Shown here: positions 14,472 to 21,007 of the stretch, piece after piece
How the letters are laid out: each line of letters begins with the position of its first letter
How positions within the stretch are numbered: position 1 is the first letter of the stretch
DNA from: Oscillospiraceae bacterium
GTDB lineage: Bacteria > Bacillota > Clostridia > Oscillospirales > Oscillospiraceae
Length of the DNA stretch: 21,007 nucleotides
NCBI GenBank assembly: GCA_020025375.1
Contig: JAHHSF010000006.1
Coordinates: forward strand, 1 to 21,007
Reading direction: 5' to 3'
Made by a program: the position numbers and the translations under genes
Notes under the pieces: model-generated
Databases searched by the model: none
The model's input: only the letters and a program-made list of their open reading frames with translations
Told to the model about the DNA's origin: nothing

Positions 14472-15619
14472 TAGTCCTCAGCCTCCTTTCCCACGGCAGA
14501 TGCCCCTCCGGCCTTGGCCGCCTTCCGCTTGGCAAACAGGGCGTGAAGCCAATGCTTGAAAAGGAGGGAGAAAGCGCAGAGGTAGATGGTGATACTGGTG
14601 ATGACGTCGGCGATCTCCTTGGTAAAGTACTTGGTGGGGAGGGTGGTGCCGCCGATAGTGATATGGGAAATGAAGAGGGAGGCGAAGATGGTGCCGATGG
14701 GGTTGGAGGCCGCCAGCAGGGCGGCGGGGATGCCGTTCCAGCCCATGGCAGGGAGGGCGGTGGAGTTCTGTGGAATCCACTCCGCCACGCCGGAGAGGTA
14801 GAACAGGCCAGCGCCAAAGCCGGCCAAGGCACCCGCAATGGTCATGGACAGGATGATGTTCCGCTTGGCGTTGATACCGGCGTACCGGGCGGCCTCCCGG
14901 TTGTGGCCGCAGGCCTTCAGCTCATAGCCAAAGGTGGTCTTGTCCAGCACCACATAGATCAGGATGGCCACTAGGATGGCCAGGAAGATGGCAATGGTCA
15001 CCGACTTGAGCTGAAAGAGGTCGGCCAGACCGAAGTCAGGGATGACGGCCTCTTCAAAGTTCAAGCGGAGGCTGTAAGTCTTGGTGGTCTTGGAATCGTA
15101 CATGACGCCCTTGCCGCCGCCGTACATGATTTCGTTGACGGCGTAGAGGCCGATCCAGTTGAACATGATGGCAGTGATGACCTCGTTCACGTTCAGGTAG
15201 GCTTTGAATAGACCGGGGATGGCCCCCCAGACCGCGCCGAAGAGGGTAGCGGCCAGGAGGCAGACATACCAAGGCATCTTCAGGGCGATGGCAAAGAAGA
15301 GGGCTCCGAACGCACCCAGGGTATACTGGCCGGCCACGCCGATGTTGAACAGGCCGGTCTTAAAGGCAAAGGCCACGGACAGACCGGTCATGATAAGAGG
15401 TGCGGTATTGGCGAGGACCTTGCCCACACCGTAGGGGAAGTCGTTGAAGCCGCCCTTGATGATACGGAGAAAACCGTCCACCAGAGCGTGCTCAGGATTG
15501 ATAATGAAGAGGACCACAAGGCCGACCAACAGGCCAATGACGATACAGATCAGGGAGGAGAGAATGGTCACCGTTCCGTCCGACTGGAGGAGATCCCGCT
15601 TGTTCTTCTGCGTGTTCAT
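14471..15619 (-). CDS. nupP: Nucleoside ABC transporter permease (NupP/YufP type)
   Basis: The larger channel subunit, 382 residues, with about ten hydrophobic segments. The family motif TAPLIMTGLSVAFAFKTGLFNIGVAGQY lies near residues 70-97, and TFGYELKACGHNREAARYAGI is the cytoplasmic loop expected to contact the ATPase. An external region around 150-200 (YGGGKGVMYDSKTTKTYSL) is larger than in NupQ, as usual for this subunit. The ATG overlaps the nupO stop as ATGA, with AAGGAGG upstream. The C-terminal tail is rich in Lys/Ala/Gly. Confidence 0.92.
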   Translation of the reverse strand: MNTQKNKRDLLQSDGTVTILSSLICIVIGLLVGLVVLFIINPEHALVDGFLRIIKGGFNDFPYGVGKVLANTAPLIMTGLSVAFAFKTGLFNIGVAGQYTLGAFGALFFAIALKMPWYVCLLAATLFGAVWGAIPGLFKAYLNVNEVITAIMFNWIGLYAVNEIMYGGGKGVMYDSKTTKTYSLRLNFEEAVIPDFGLADLFQLKSVTIAIFLAILVAILIYVVLDKTTFGYELKACGHNREAARYAGINAKRNIILSMTIAGALAGFGAGLFYLSGVAEWIPQNSTALPAMGWNGIPAALLAASNPIGTIFASLFISHITIGGTTLPTKYFTKEIADVITSITIYLCAFSLLFKHWLHALFAKRKAAKAGGASAVGKEAED

Positions 15620-17148
15620 TGTCCCGCCTCCTTTCTCTTGGCGCCGGCCATGTAAAGGCCCAACTCCTGCACGGTAGTCTGCTTGGGATCGAATTCGCCC
15701 ACGATCTCGCCCTCGTACATCACCAGGATGCGGTCAGAGACGTTCATGACCTCATCCAGCTCCAGGCTCACCAGGAGGACGGCCTTTCCGGCGTCCCGCT
15801 GGGCCACCAGCTGCTTATGGATATATTCGATGGCGCCTACATCCAGGCCGCGGGTTGGCTGGACCGCCACCAGGAGCTCGGGTTTCTTGTCGATCTCCCG
15901 GGCGATGATGGCCTTCTGCTGGTTGCCGCCCGACATGCTGCGGGCAATGGTGGTGGGACCCTGGCCGGAGCGGATATCGTACTGGTCGATGAGACCGCAC
16001 GCATAGGTGCGGACCGCGCCGAAGTTGATAAAACCTCCGTGCTGGAACTGTGGCTGCCAGTAGCGCTGGAGGACCAGATTTTGCTCCAGGGTATAGTCCA
16101 GGACCAGGCCGTGCTTGTGCCGGTCCTCTGGGATGTGGCTCATGCCATCCTTGCTCCGCTGACGGATGGGGGCATTGGTGATGTCCTTGCCACAGAGGTG
16201 AAAGGTGCCGGCGCTCTGCTTGGTGAGGCCGGTGAGGGCGTAAACGAACTCTGTCTGGCCATTGCCCTCAATGCCGGCAAGGCAGACGATTTCCCCTGCC
16301 CGGACCTGGAAGGATACGTCCTTCACCGCATTGTTTTTGTGGAGGGTGGAGGGAACAGTGACATTCTGCACCTCCAGGACCACATCGCCAGGGGTAGCAG
16401 GGGTCTTGTCCACCGCAAAGTTCACGTCGCGGCCCACCATCATCCGGGAGAGTTCCTCCTTGGTGCTGTTGGCGATGTCCACGGTACCGATGCACTTGCC
16501 CTTCCGCAGAACGGTACAGCGGTCGGCCACCGCCATGATCTCGTTGAGCTTATGGGTGATAAAGAGGATGCTCTTCCCTTCCGCCTTCAGCTCCCGCATA
16601 ATCTGCATGAGCTCGTCGATCTCCTGGGGGGTCAGAACGGCGGTGGGCTCGTCGAAAATGAGGATTTCATTGTCCCGATAGAGCATCTTAAGAATCTCGG
16701 TCCGCTGTTGCATGCCCACGGAAATGTCCTCGATTTTGGCATCAGGGTCCACCTTCAGGCCGTACTGCTCGGAAAGGCGAAGGACCTTTTCCCGGGCCTC
16801 CTTTTTCCGAAGGAAGCCGGCCTGGTTGGGCTCTACGCCCAGGATGATATTATCCAGCACCGAGAATATCTCCACCAGCTTGAAGTGCTGGTGGACCATA
16901 CCGATGTTTAGGGCGTTGGCATCGTTGGGATTTTTGATCTCCACAACCTGGCCATTCTTTTTGATGGTACCCGCTTCTGGCTGGTAGAGGCCGAAAAGCA
17001 CGCTCATCAACGTGGACTTTCCAGCTCCATTTTCTCCCAAAAGGGCGTGGACCTCGCCCTTTTTGAGCTGAAGGGTCACGTTGTCGTTGGCCCGAATCCC
17101 GGGGAACTCTTTGGTGATATTCAGCATCTCAATTACATACTCGTCCAT
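15616..17148 (-). CDS. nupO: Nucleoside ABC transporter ATP-binding protein (NupO/YufO type)
   Basis: Tandem ATPase that energises the NupPQ channel. The 510-residue protein holds two ATPase domains. The first has Walker A GENGAGKST (38-46), SVGMQQRTEIL signature and ILIFDEPTAVLTP Walker B. The second has a degenerate Walker A (GIEGNGQTEFV, no Lys) and QPTRGLD in place of the DEPT-type Walker B, with a normal signature SMSGGNQQK; this asymmetry is normal in the sugar/nucleoside family. I chose the ATG at 17148 because AGGAG lies 7 nt upstream; an in-frame GTG at 17172 lies before that site. A separate promoter upstream makes it the first gene of nupOPQ. Confidence 0.94.
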   Translation of the reverse strand: MDEYVIEMLNITKEFPGIRANDNVTLQLKKGEVHALLGENGAGKSTLMSVLFGLYQPEAGTIKKNGQVVEIKNPNDANALNIGMVHQHFKLVEIFSVLDNIILGVEPNQAGFLRKKEAREKVLRLSEQYGLKVDPDAKIEDISVGMQQRTEILKMLYRDNEILIFDEPTAVLTPQEIDELMQIMRELKAEGKSILFITHKLNEIMAVADRCTVLRKGKCIGTVDIANSTKEELSRMMVGRDVNFAVDKTPATPGDVVLEVQNVTVPSTLHKNNAVKDVSFQVRAGEIVCLAGIEGNGQTEFVYALTGLTKQSAGTFHLCGKDITNAPIRQRSKDGMSHIPEDRHKHGLVLDYTLEQNLVLQRYWQPQFQHGGFINFGAVRTYACGLIDQYDIRSGQGPTTIARSMSGGNQQKAIIAREIDKKPELLVAVQPTRGLDVGAIEYIHKQLVAQRDAGKAVLLVSLELDEVMNVSDRILVMYEGEIVGEFDPKQTTVQELGLYMAGAKRKEAGQ

Positions 17149-17162
17149 GTCAACACTCCTTT

Positions 17163-17218
17163 TGCGGGCCACACCACCCGCACCGTTATCTTGCCCGGCG
17201 GGAACATGGAGCGCCGGG
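17163..17218 (-). other. Structured 5' leader of nupOPQ
   Basis: Two GC-rich hairpins lie between the promoter and the start codon: 17194-17200 with 17212-17218 (7 bp, 11-nt loop), and 17163-17168 with 17177-17182 (6 bp, 8-nt loop). The second ends next to the AAGGAG ribosome site (17161-17156). This could modulate initiation. It does not match any riboswitch class I can recognise. Confidence 0.5.
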
Positions 17219-17230
17219 ACACTTCTCTGT

Positions 17231-17259
17231 ATTATATACTATTTCCATCACAATGGAAA
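17231..17259 (-). promoter_or_regulatory. nupOPQ promoter
   Basis: On the minus strand TTTCCA (17259-17254, 4 of 6), a 17-nt spacer and a perfect TATAAT (17236-17231). The predicted start is near 17224, giving a leader of about 76 nt. Confidence 0.75.
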
Positions 17260-17279
17260 GACGTTTTGCTATAAAAGCG

Positions 17280-17318
17280 CAAAAAAGAACGCGCGGCATC
17301 GCCGCGCGTTCTTTTTTG
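17280..17318 (-). terminator. Rho-independent terminator between bmpA and nupO
   Basis: Arms 17280-17297 and 17301-17318 are exactly complementary (18 bp, 3-nt loop), with a GC-rich core and A/T-run ends. It lies 10 nt past the bmpA stop codon and should end most bmpA transcripts before nupO. It would also work on the plus strand. Confidence 0.9.
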
Positions 17319-17327
17319 AGAAAGAGC

Positions 17328-18473
17328 TTACTCAATCATGGTGAGGTTGGTGTTGGCGCTGACCTCGGGCATAGCCTCGACGTTGTCATCAATCACGATC
17401 TCGCCGGAAATAATCTTGGCCTTCACAGCCTCATACTCCTCAACGGTAAAGGTCTTGAAGCACCAGGACTCCTCGGCAGTAGGCAGACCCACATAGGACT
17501 CGCCCTTCTGGAGGTCCAGGACGTCAATCTTGCCGCCCAGGTCGGCCCAGTTACCGGTGAAGTACTTGTCCAGAGCAGCCTCGGTAGCGGACTGCAGACC
17601 CTTGACAGCGGAGGTCAGGAAGGGGTTGTAGGCATAGTTCTCGTTGTTGCCCAGGTGATGCTGGTCGGTGTCCACGCCGATGACCATGCCCTCATTGTTG
17701 AGAGCGGCCTCAGCAGCAGAGGTCCAGATGCCGCCGCCGCAGGCGAAGACAACCTCGGTGCCGGCCTGATACCAGCCCTCCATCTTGGCGGTAATGTTGG
17801 CGTCGCCAAAGAACTGGCCGCCGTAGGTGTACTTGATGTCGATGTTGGTGCCCAGCTCCTCAGCGGCATCATCAGCACCCTGGACATAGCCCTGGCCGAA
17901 ACGAACCACAGCGGGGACAGCCACGCCGCCCAGGAAGCCCAGGCTGGTGTAGCCGTCCTTGACAGCAGCATAGCCAGCCAGGTAGCCAGCCTCTTCCTCG
18001 CCGAACACGGCGCAGTAGGCGTTGTCGGCCAGAGTGGCGCCGCCCAGGTCGGCCTCAGCCACGTCAACGGCGACAAACTTGGTGTCGGGGAACTGCTCCT
18101 GAGCCTGAGCAATGGCCTCACCGAACAGGAAACCGGGGAGAACCACGATGCCGGCGCCGTCCTGAACGGCCTGGCGGATGGAAGCCATACGGTCGTCATT
18201 GGAGTCGGCGGCGGGCTGATAGTCGGTGTACTCGATGTTGTGAGCGTCGCCGTAGGCCTGAACGCCCTGCCAGCAAGCCTGGTTGAAGGACTCGTCGTCG
18301 ATGGTGCCCACGTCGGTCACCAGAGCGATGGTGCCGTAGTCGGCGGCGGGGGACTCGGAGGGCTTCTCGGAGGGATTCCCAGAGGGATTCTCAGAGGGGG
18401 TGGTGCCACCGCCGCAGGCAGCCAGAGAGGCAATCATAGCCGCGGAGAGAGCAAGAGCAGCAAGTTTCTTCAT
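17328..18473 (-). CDS. bmpA: BMP-family nucleoside-binding lipoprotein
   Basis: Cell-surface receptor of the nucleoside importer, in the Bmp/Med/PnrA family. The 381-residue protein starts MKKLAALALSAAMIASLAAC, a lipoprotein signal with Cys20 as the likely lipidated residue. A Pro/Ser/Glu-rich flexible linker (about 24-44, repeated PSE/PSG units) precedes the binding domain, which opens ALVTDVGTIDDESFNQACWQGV, the family hallmark. AAGGAAG lies 10 nt before the ATG. It is encoded upstream of nupOPQ on the same strand but has its own tandem promoters, a structured leader and a terminator, which should give more receptor than channel. Nucleoside binding is inferred from the family. Confidence 0.94.
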   Translation of the reverse strand: MKKLAALALSAAMIASLAACGGGTTPSENPSGNPSEKPSESPAADYGTIALVTDVGTIDDESFNQACWQGVQAYGDAHNIEYTDYQPAADSNDDRMASIRQAVQDGAGIVVLPGFLFGEAIAQAQEQFPDTKFVAVDVAEADLGGATLADNAYCAVFGEEEAGYLAGYAAVKDGYTSLGFLGGVAVPAVVRFGQGYVQGADDAAEELGTNIDIKYTYGGQFFGDANITAKMEGWYQAGTEVVFACGGGIWTSAAEAALNNEGMVIGVDTDQHHLGNNENYAYNPFLTSAVKGLQSATEAALDKYFTGNWADLGGKIDVLDLQKGESYVGLPTAEESWCFKTFTVEEYEAVKAKIISGEIVIDDNVEAMPEVSANTNLTMIE

Positions 18474-18494
18474 TGGAATTTACCTTCCTTTCAT

Positions 18495-18537
18495 AACGAA
18501 TAGCCCAGTTTGGCGGTAATGCCACTGAGCTTTCGTT
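18495..18537 (-). promoter_or_regulatory. 43-nt dyad / long hairpin in the bmpA leader
   Basis: On the minus strand AACGAA, AGCTCAG and TGGC pair in turn with GCCA, CTGGGCT and TTCGTT around a 6-nt loop, with only an AA and a single-A bulge. This makes about 17 base pairs. It lies at or just after the predicted start of the proximal promoter, so it could be an mRNA 5'-end structure or a DNA operator. No U-run follows, so it is not a terminator. Confidence 0.65.
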
Positions 18538-18540
18538 GTT

Positions 18541-18569
18541 ATGATAACACAAACCACTTTCCAGGGCAA
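18541..18569 (-). promoter_or_regulatory. bmpA proximal promoter
   Basis: On the minus strand TTGCCC (18569-18564), a 17-nt spacer and TATCAT (18546-18541), with extended TGT before the -10. The start would be near 18534. Confidence 0.6.
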
Positions 18570-18573
18570 CTGC

Positions 18574-18602
18574 ATTTTACACAAAACTTGCAAAATTTGC
18601 AA
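18574..18602 (-). promoter_or_regulatory. bmpA distal promoter
   Basis: On the minus strand TTGCAA (18602-18597), a 17-nt spacer and TAAAAT (18579-18574). Its predicted start, near 18567, falls in the -35 box of the proximal promoter, so the two are in tandem. Confidence 0.55.
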
Positions 18603-18648
18603 TTCGCAGGGTGCGCCCATTTGCTCATCTTCTTTTCATCCATGATAC

Positions 18649-18696
18649 AAAAGTAGACACCACCAAAAACTTGTGTCTTTAATGGTGTCTACTTTT
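18649..18696 (-). terminator. Terminator of ispH-rpsA
   Basis: Perfect 14-bp arms at 18649-18662 and 18683-18696 enclose a 20-nt loop. On the minus strand the hairpin ends in TTTTG. It lies about 55 nt past the ispH-rpsA stop. The rest of the 18504-18750 gap holds bmpA promoters; I see no gene in it. Confidence 0.75.
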
Positions 18697-18750
18697 ATTT
18701 TACAGATGCAATTCGAAAGAAATGGGGTTGCCTTTATCCCTTATCAGTGC

Positions 18751-20694
18751 TTACTCCTCGTCGGCATCTTCCGCTTCGTAAGCGGGAGCGCTCTCGCTCA
18801 AAGCACGGATGGACAGGGAAACCTTCTTCTTGTCCATATCGATGTCAGTAATTTTTACATCAACCACATCACCCTCGGCCAAAACATCGGCGGGCTTATC
18901 GATGCGGTGATCGGCGATCTGGGAAATATGGATCAGGCCGTCCACCCCGGGGACGATTTCGGCAAAGGCCCCGAAAGGCATCAGCTTGACCACGCGGACG
19001 GAGGCCACGTCGTCCACCTGATACTTGTCGGTAAACATGGTCCAGGGATCCTGAGTCTTGTCCTTCATGCCAAGGGAGATCTTCTTCTTCTCGGGATCAA
19101 AGGAGAGGACGAACACATCCACAGTGTCGCCCACGTTAACGACCTCCGAGGGGTGCTTGATGCGGCTCCAGGACAGCTCAGAGATGTGGACCATACCGTC
19201 CACGCCGCCGATGTCAACAAAGGCACCGTAAGAAGTCAGAGACTTCACCACGCCATTGTAGTGCTTGCCCTCCTCGATGCTCTCCCAAACCTGGGCGGCC
19301 TTGGCGGCGCGCTCCTCGGCCTCGACGGCACGGATGGAGCCAACGACGCGGCGGCGGGCACGGTTGACCTCGGTGATACGGAGCTTGACCTTCTGCTTGA
19401 GCAGAACGCTCATCTCGGCGTCACGAGGCAGACCGGTCTGAGAAGCGGGGACAAAGACGCGGACACCCTTCACAGACACCACGATACCGCCCTTGTTCTC
19501 CTCGGTGACAACGCCCTCCAGAACAGCCTTGCTCTCGACAGCGGCCTCAACCTCTTCCCAGCTCTTCACAGTGTCCAGACGCTTCTTAGACAGGGTCACG
19601 ATGCCCTCCTGGTCGTTGACACGGACCACGAAAGCCTCGATCTCGTCGCCGACCTTGACCAGGTCCTGCAGTTTCGCAGTGGGGTCGTCGGTCATTTCGG
19701 CCTCAGAAATGTACCCGGCGTGCTTCGTGCCAAGGTCCACTTCGATTTCGGTGTTCGTCACGTTGACGACAACGCCGGTGACCTTCTCTCCTGTATGCAA
19801 AGTCTTGATCGATTTCTCCAGCAAATCAGCAAAGGATTCCTCGATCTCCATAATTTCGTCGCTCATGTTCTTTCGAACCTCCTTTATAATCCACCCGGGT
19901 GTGGATGCACCCGCGGTGAGTCCTACCACAGCCGCCCCATCAAAATAGGACGGGATGAGTTCCTTGCCCTCTTCAATGAGGAGCACTTTGGAACAATGGG
20001 CCTTGCACAGCTCAGCAAGCCGCTTGGTGTTGCTGCTGTTCCGGTCCCCGATGACCACCATACCGTCACATCGCCGGGCCAGGGAAATGGCCTCGCTCTG
20101 CCGCTGAAAGGTAGCTCCACATATTGTATCAAATATTTCTGCGTTCGTCCACTGTTTTTTTACTTTTTGGACGCAGTCATTCCAAATTTCTTGGGTAAGA
20201 GTGGTTTGGGCAACCATTGTAATGGGAAATTGTCCCTCTTGCGCAGACATCCACTCCTCCAGCGCCGCTCCATCAGCGCACACAACCGGAGCGTCGCACC
20301 AGCCCGCAATGGCTCTGACCTCCGGGTGGTCGGGGGTACCGATGATAACAGCTCTCCGCCCATCGGCCTCAGCCTTCTGGACGATGCGGTGGATCTTGGT
20401 CACGCTGGGGCAAGTGGCGTTGAGGATGGTCAGCCCCCGCTTCTCCAAGGCCTCGTGGACCGCCCGGCCCTCTCCATGGGAGCGGAGGAGGACGGAGACC
20501 CCATCGGGAATCTCCTCAATGGAGTTGGCCTGCTTCAGTCCTAAGGCTTCCAGATGGGCCACAACATGGGCGTTATGGATGATGGGACCCAGCATATAGC
20601 AAGGCTCCCCTTTTCGGCCGGTCTCCTCGGCCATCTCCACCGCCCGCTTCACGCCATAGCAAAAGCCGGCGGACTTGGCTTGCTCCACTCTCAT
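18751..20694 (-). CDS. ispH: IspH (HMBPP reductase) fused to ribosomal protein S1
   Basis: Bifunctional protein of 647 residues. Residues 1-276 are IspH, the 4Fe-4S enzyme of the last MEP-pathway step that makes IPP and DMAPP: Cys12, Cys95 and Cys192 bind the cluster, and His40, His73, His123 and Glu125 match the active-site set. Residues 277-647 are ribosomal protein S1 with four S1 RNA-binding repeats (roughly 300-370, 385-455, 475-545, 560-632; e.g. YGAFVDIGGVDGMVHISELSW) and an acidic tail. The same fusion is known in Clostridia. The ATG overlaps the plsC stop as ATGA. An internal ribosome site and ATG at the junction (19864-19885) should also give free S1 of 371 residues. Confidence 0.96.
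   Translation of the reverse strand: MRVEQAKSAGFCYGVKRAVEMAEETGRKGEPCYMLGPIIHNAHVVAHLEALGLKQANSIEEIPDGVSVLLRSHGEGRAVHEALEKRGLTILNATCPSVTKIHRIVQKAEADGRRAVIIGTPDHPEVRAIAGWCDAPVVCADGAALEEWMSAQEGQFPITMVAQTTLTQEIWNDCVQKVKKQWTNAEIFDTICGATFQRQSEAISLARRCDGMVVIGDRNSSNTKRLAELCKAHCSKVLLIEEGKELIPSYFDGAAVVGLTAGASTPGWIIKEVRKNMSDEIMEIEESFADLLEKSIKTLHTGEKVTGVVVNVTNTEIEVDLGTKHAGYISEAEMTDDPTAKLQDLVKVGDEIEAFVVRVNDQEGIVTLSKKRLDTVKSWEEVEAAVESKAVLEGVVTEENKGGIVVSVKGVRVFVPASQTGLPRDAEMSVLLKQKVKLRITEVNRARRRVVGSIRAVEAEERAAKAAQVWESIEEGKHYNGVVKSLTSYGAFVDIGGVDGMVHISELSWSRIKHPSEVVNVGDTVDVFVLSFDPEKKKISLGMKDKTQDPWTMFTDKYQVDDVASVRVVKLMPFGAFAEIVPGVDGLIHISQIADHRIDKPADVLAEGDVVDVKITDIDMDKKKVSLSIRALSESAPAYEAEDADEE
19864..19885 (-). 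promoter_or_regulatory. rpsA: Internal Shine-Dalgarno and ATG for free ribosomal protein S1
   Basis: Inside the fusion frame, AAAGGAGG (19885-19878 on the minus strand) lies 11 nt before an in-frame ATG (19866-19864), which begins MSDEIMEIEESFADLLEKS, the natural start of S1. The site encodes the K-E-V residues at the end of IspH. The match to the anti-SD is near perfect. Confidence 0.7.
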
Positions 20695-21007
20695 TCTTTC
20701 ACCTGCCCGGCCAAAGCAAAAATACGGCTCATAAGCTCCTCGTTGATTGCTTTATACTCCTCAGGGGTCGCCCGGCGCTCGGCAGTTTTGGGGTAAAAAG
20801 GCTCCCCGAATACCACGGTAGTGGGCCGGAACCAGTTTTTCTTCCCTGGAATATACACTGGAACAATGGGCACGCCGGTGCGCAGGGCCAGCATGGCAGC
20901 GCCGCTTTTGGCCTCGTGGGTCTCGGAGGACTCCTCCACCCGTGTGCCTTCTGGGAAGAGTACCATCTTCTCCCCATTTTTAAGCATCTTCATGGCGGTT
21001 TTTAGGG
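20691..21007 (-). CDS. plsC: 1-acyl-sn-glycerol-3-phosphate acyltransferase, 3' part
   Basis: Partial gene cut by the window edge; the reading frame stays open to base 21007. The visible C-terminal ~104 residues contain the acyltransferase motif FPEGTR and the later PVYIPG motif that follows TGVPIV, typical of PlsC-type enzymes that acylate lysophosphatidate to phosphatidate. The N-terminal HX4D catalytic motif should lie beyond the edge. The stop overlaps the ispH ATG by 4 nt, so the two are translationally coupled. In related Clostridia cmk is commonly next upstream. The small size of the remainder fits a soluble-looking, roughly 200-residue enzyme. Confidence 0.9.
   Translation of the reverse strand, partial: LKTAMKMLKNGEKMVLFPEGTRVEESSETHEAKSGAAMLALRTGVPIVPVYIPGKKNWFRPTTVVFGEPFYPKTAERRATPEEYKAINEELMSRIFALAGQVKE

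Noticed and set aside
15619..16911. A 430-codon plus-strand frame opposite nupO
   Set aside because: Antisense shadow of the tandem ATPase; no motif and no ribosome site.
17163..17218. A known purine riboswitch in the nupOPQ leader
   Set aside because: The two hairpins lack a three-way junction with conserved loops; I cannot support a named class.
19878..19890. A separate promoter for S1 from the TATAA-like sequence at the fusion junction
   Set aside because: It overlaps the ribosome site, would give a leaderless start region, and has no convincing -35.
18673..20544. A 623-codon open frame on the plus strand opposite ispH-rpsA
   Set aside because: It mirrors the coding frame of a clear fusion gene and shows no protein motif; its start lies in the terminator of that gene.
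1..21007. Mobile elements, phage genes, CRISPR arrays, tRNA or defence islands
   Set aside because: No repeats of array type, transposase or integrase motifs, or tRNA-like folds were seen; all large frames are assigned to housekeeping or transport.

Overview
This is a gene-dense, GC-rich stretch of a bacterial chromosome. The best fit is a Clostridia-class Firmicute of the Oscillospiraceae (Flavonifractor / Oscillibacter / Lawsonibacter-like gut anaerobes). The reasons are the IspH-ribosomal S1 fusion, the pyrophosphate-type phosphofructokinase paired with a class II aldolase, the BmpA/Nup-type nucleoside transporter, the strong AAGGAGG ribosome sites, and sigma-A type promoters in short AT-rich gaps. 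The family placement is inference. I see no mobile element, CRISPR array, tRNA or rRNA. Nearly all of the window is core metabolism.

Layout. (1) 1-150 holds two terminator hairpins. (2) 151-4579, minus strand, is a tight operon read DUF512 radical-SAM-like protein > der > plsY > gpsA, joining ribosome assembly to the first steps of phospholipid synthesis. (3) 4713-5442, minus strand, is yceD(DUF177)-rpmF, driven by a textbook consensus promoter. (4) 5582-6574, plus strand, is an RluA-type pseudouridine synthase transcribed divergently from yceD. (5) 6657-10956, plus strand, is potABCD polyamine uptake plus a small FlK-like hotdog thioesterase. (6) 11172-13501 carries two glycolytic genes, fba (minus) and pfp (plus), from overlapping divergent promoters. 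(7) 13551-18473, minus strand, is a nucleoside ABC importer: bmpA lipoprotein, a terminator, then nupO-nupP-nupQ from its own promoter. (8) 18751-21007, minus strand, is the ispH-rpsA fusion gene preceded by the 3' end of plsC, which runs off the window.

How the genes work together. GpsA makes glycerol-3-phosphate, PlsY acylates it, and the PlsC at the right edge makes phosphatidic acid. Der, L32, YceD, the pseudouridine synthase and S1 are all ribosome-related. Pfp and Fba are consecutive glycolytic steps. Two complete ABC importers scavenge polyamines and nucleosides.

No clearly novel defence or mobile system is visible. The observations most worth following up are regulatory or architectural: an internal Shine-Dalgarno and start codon inside the ispH-rpsA fusion that should release free S1; a FlK-like thioesterase with an exactly spaced Thr-Glu-His triad at the end of a polyamine uptake operon; overlapping divergent fba/pfp promoters; and a 43-nt dyad in the bmpA leader behind tandem promoters.
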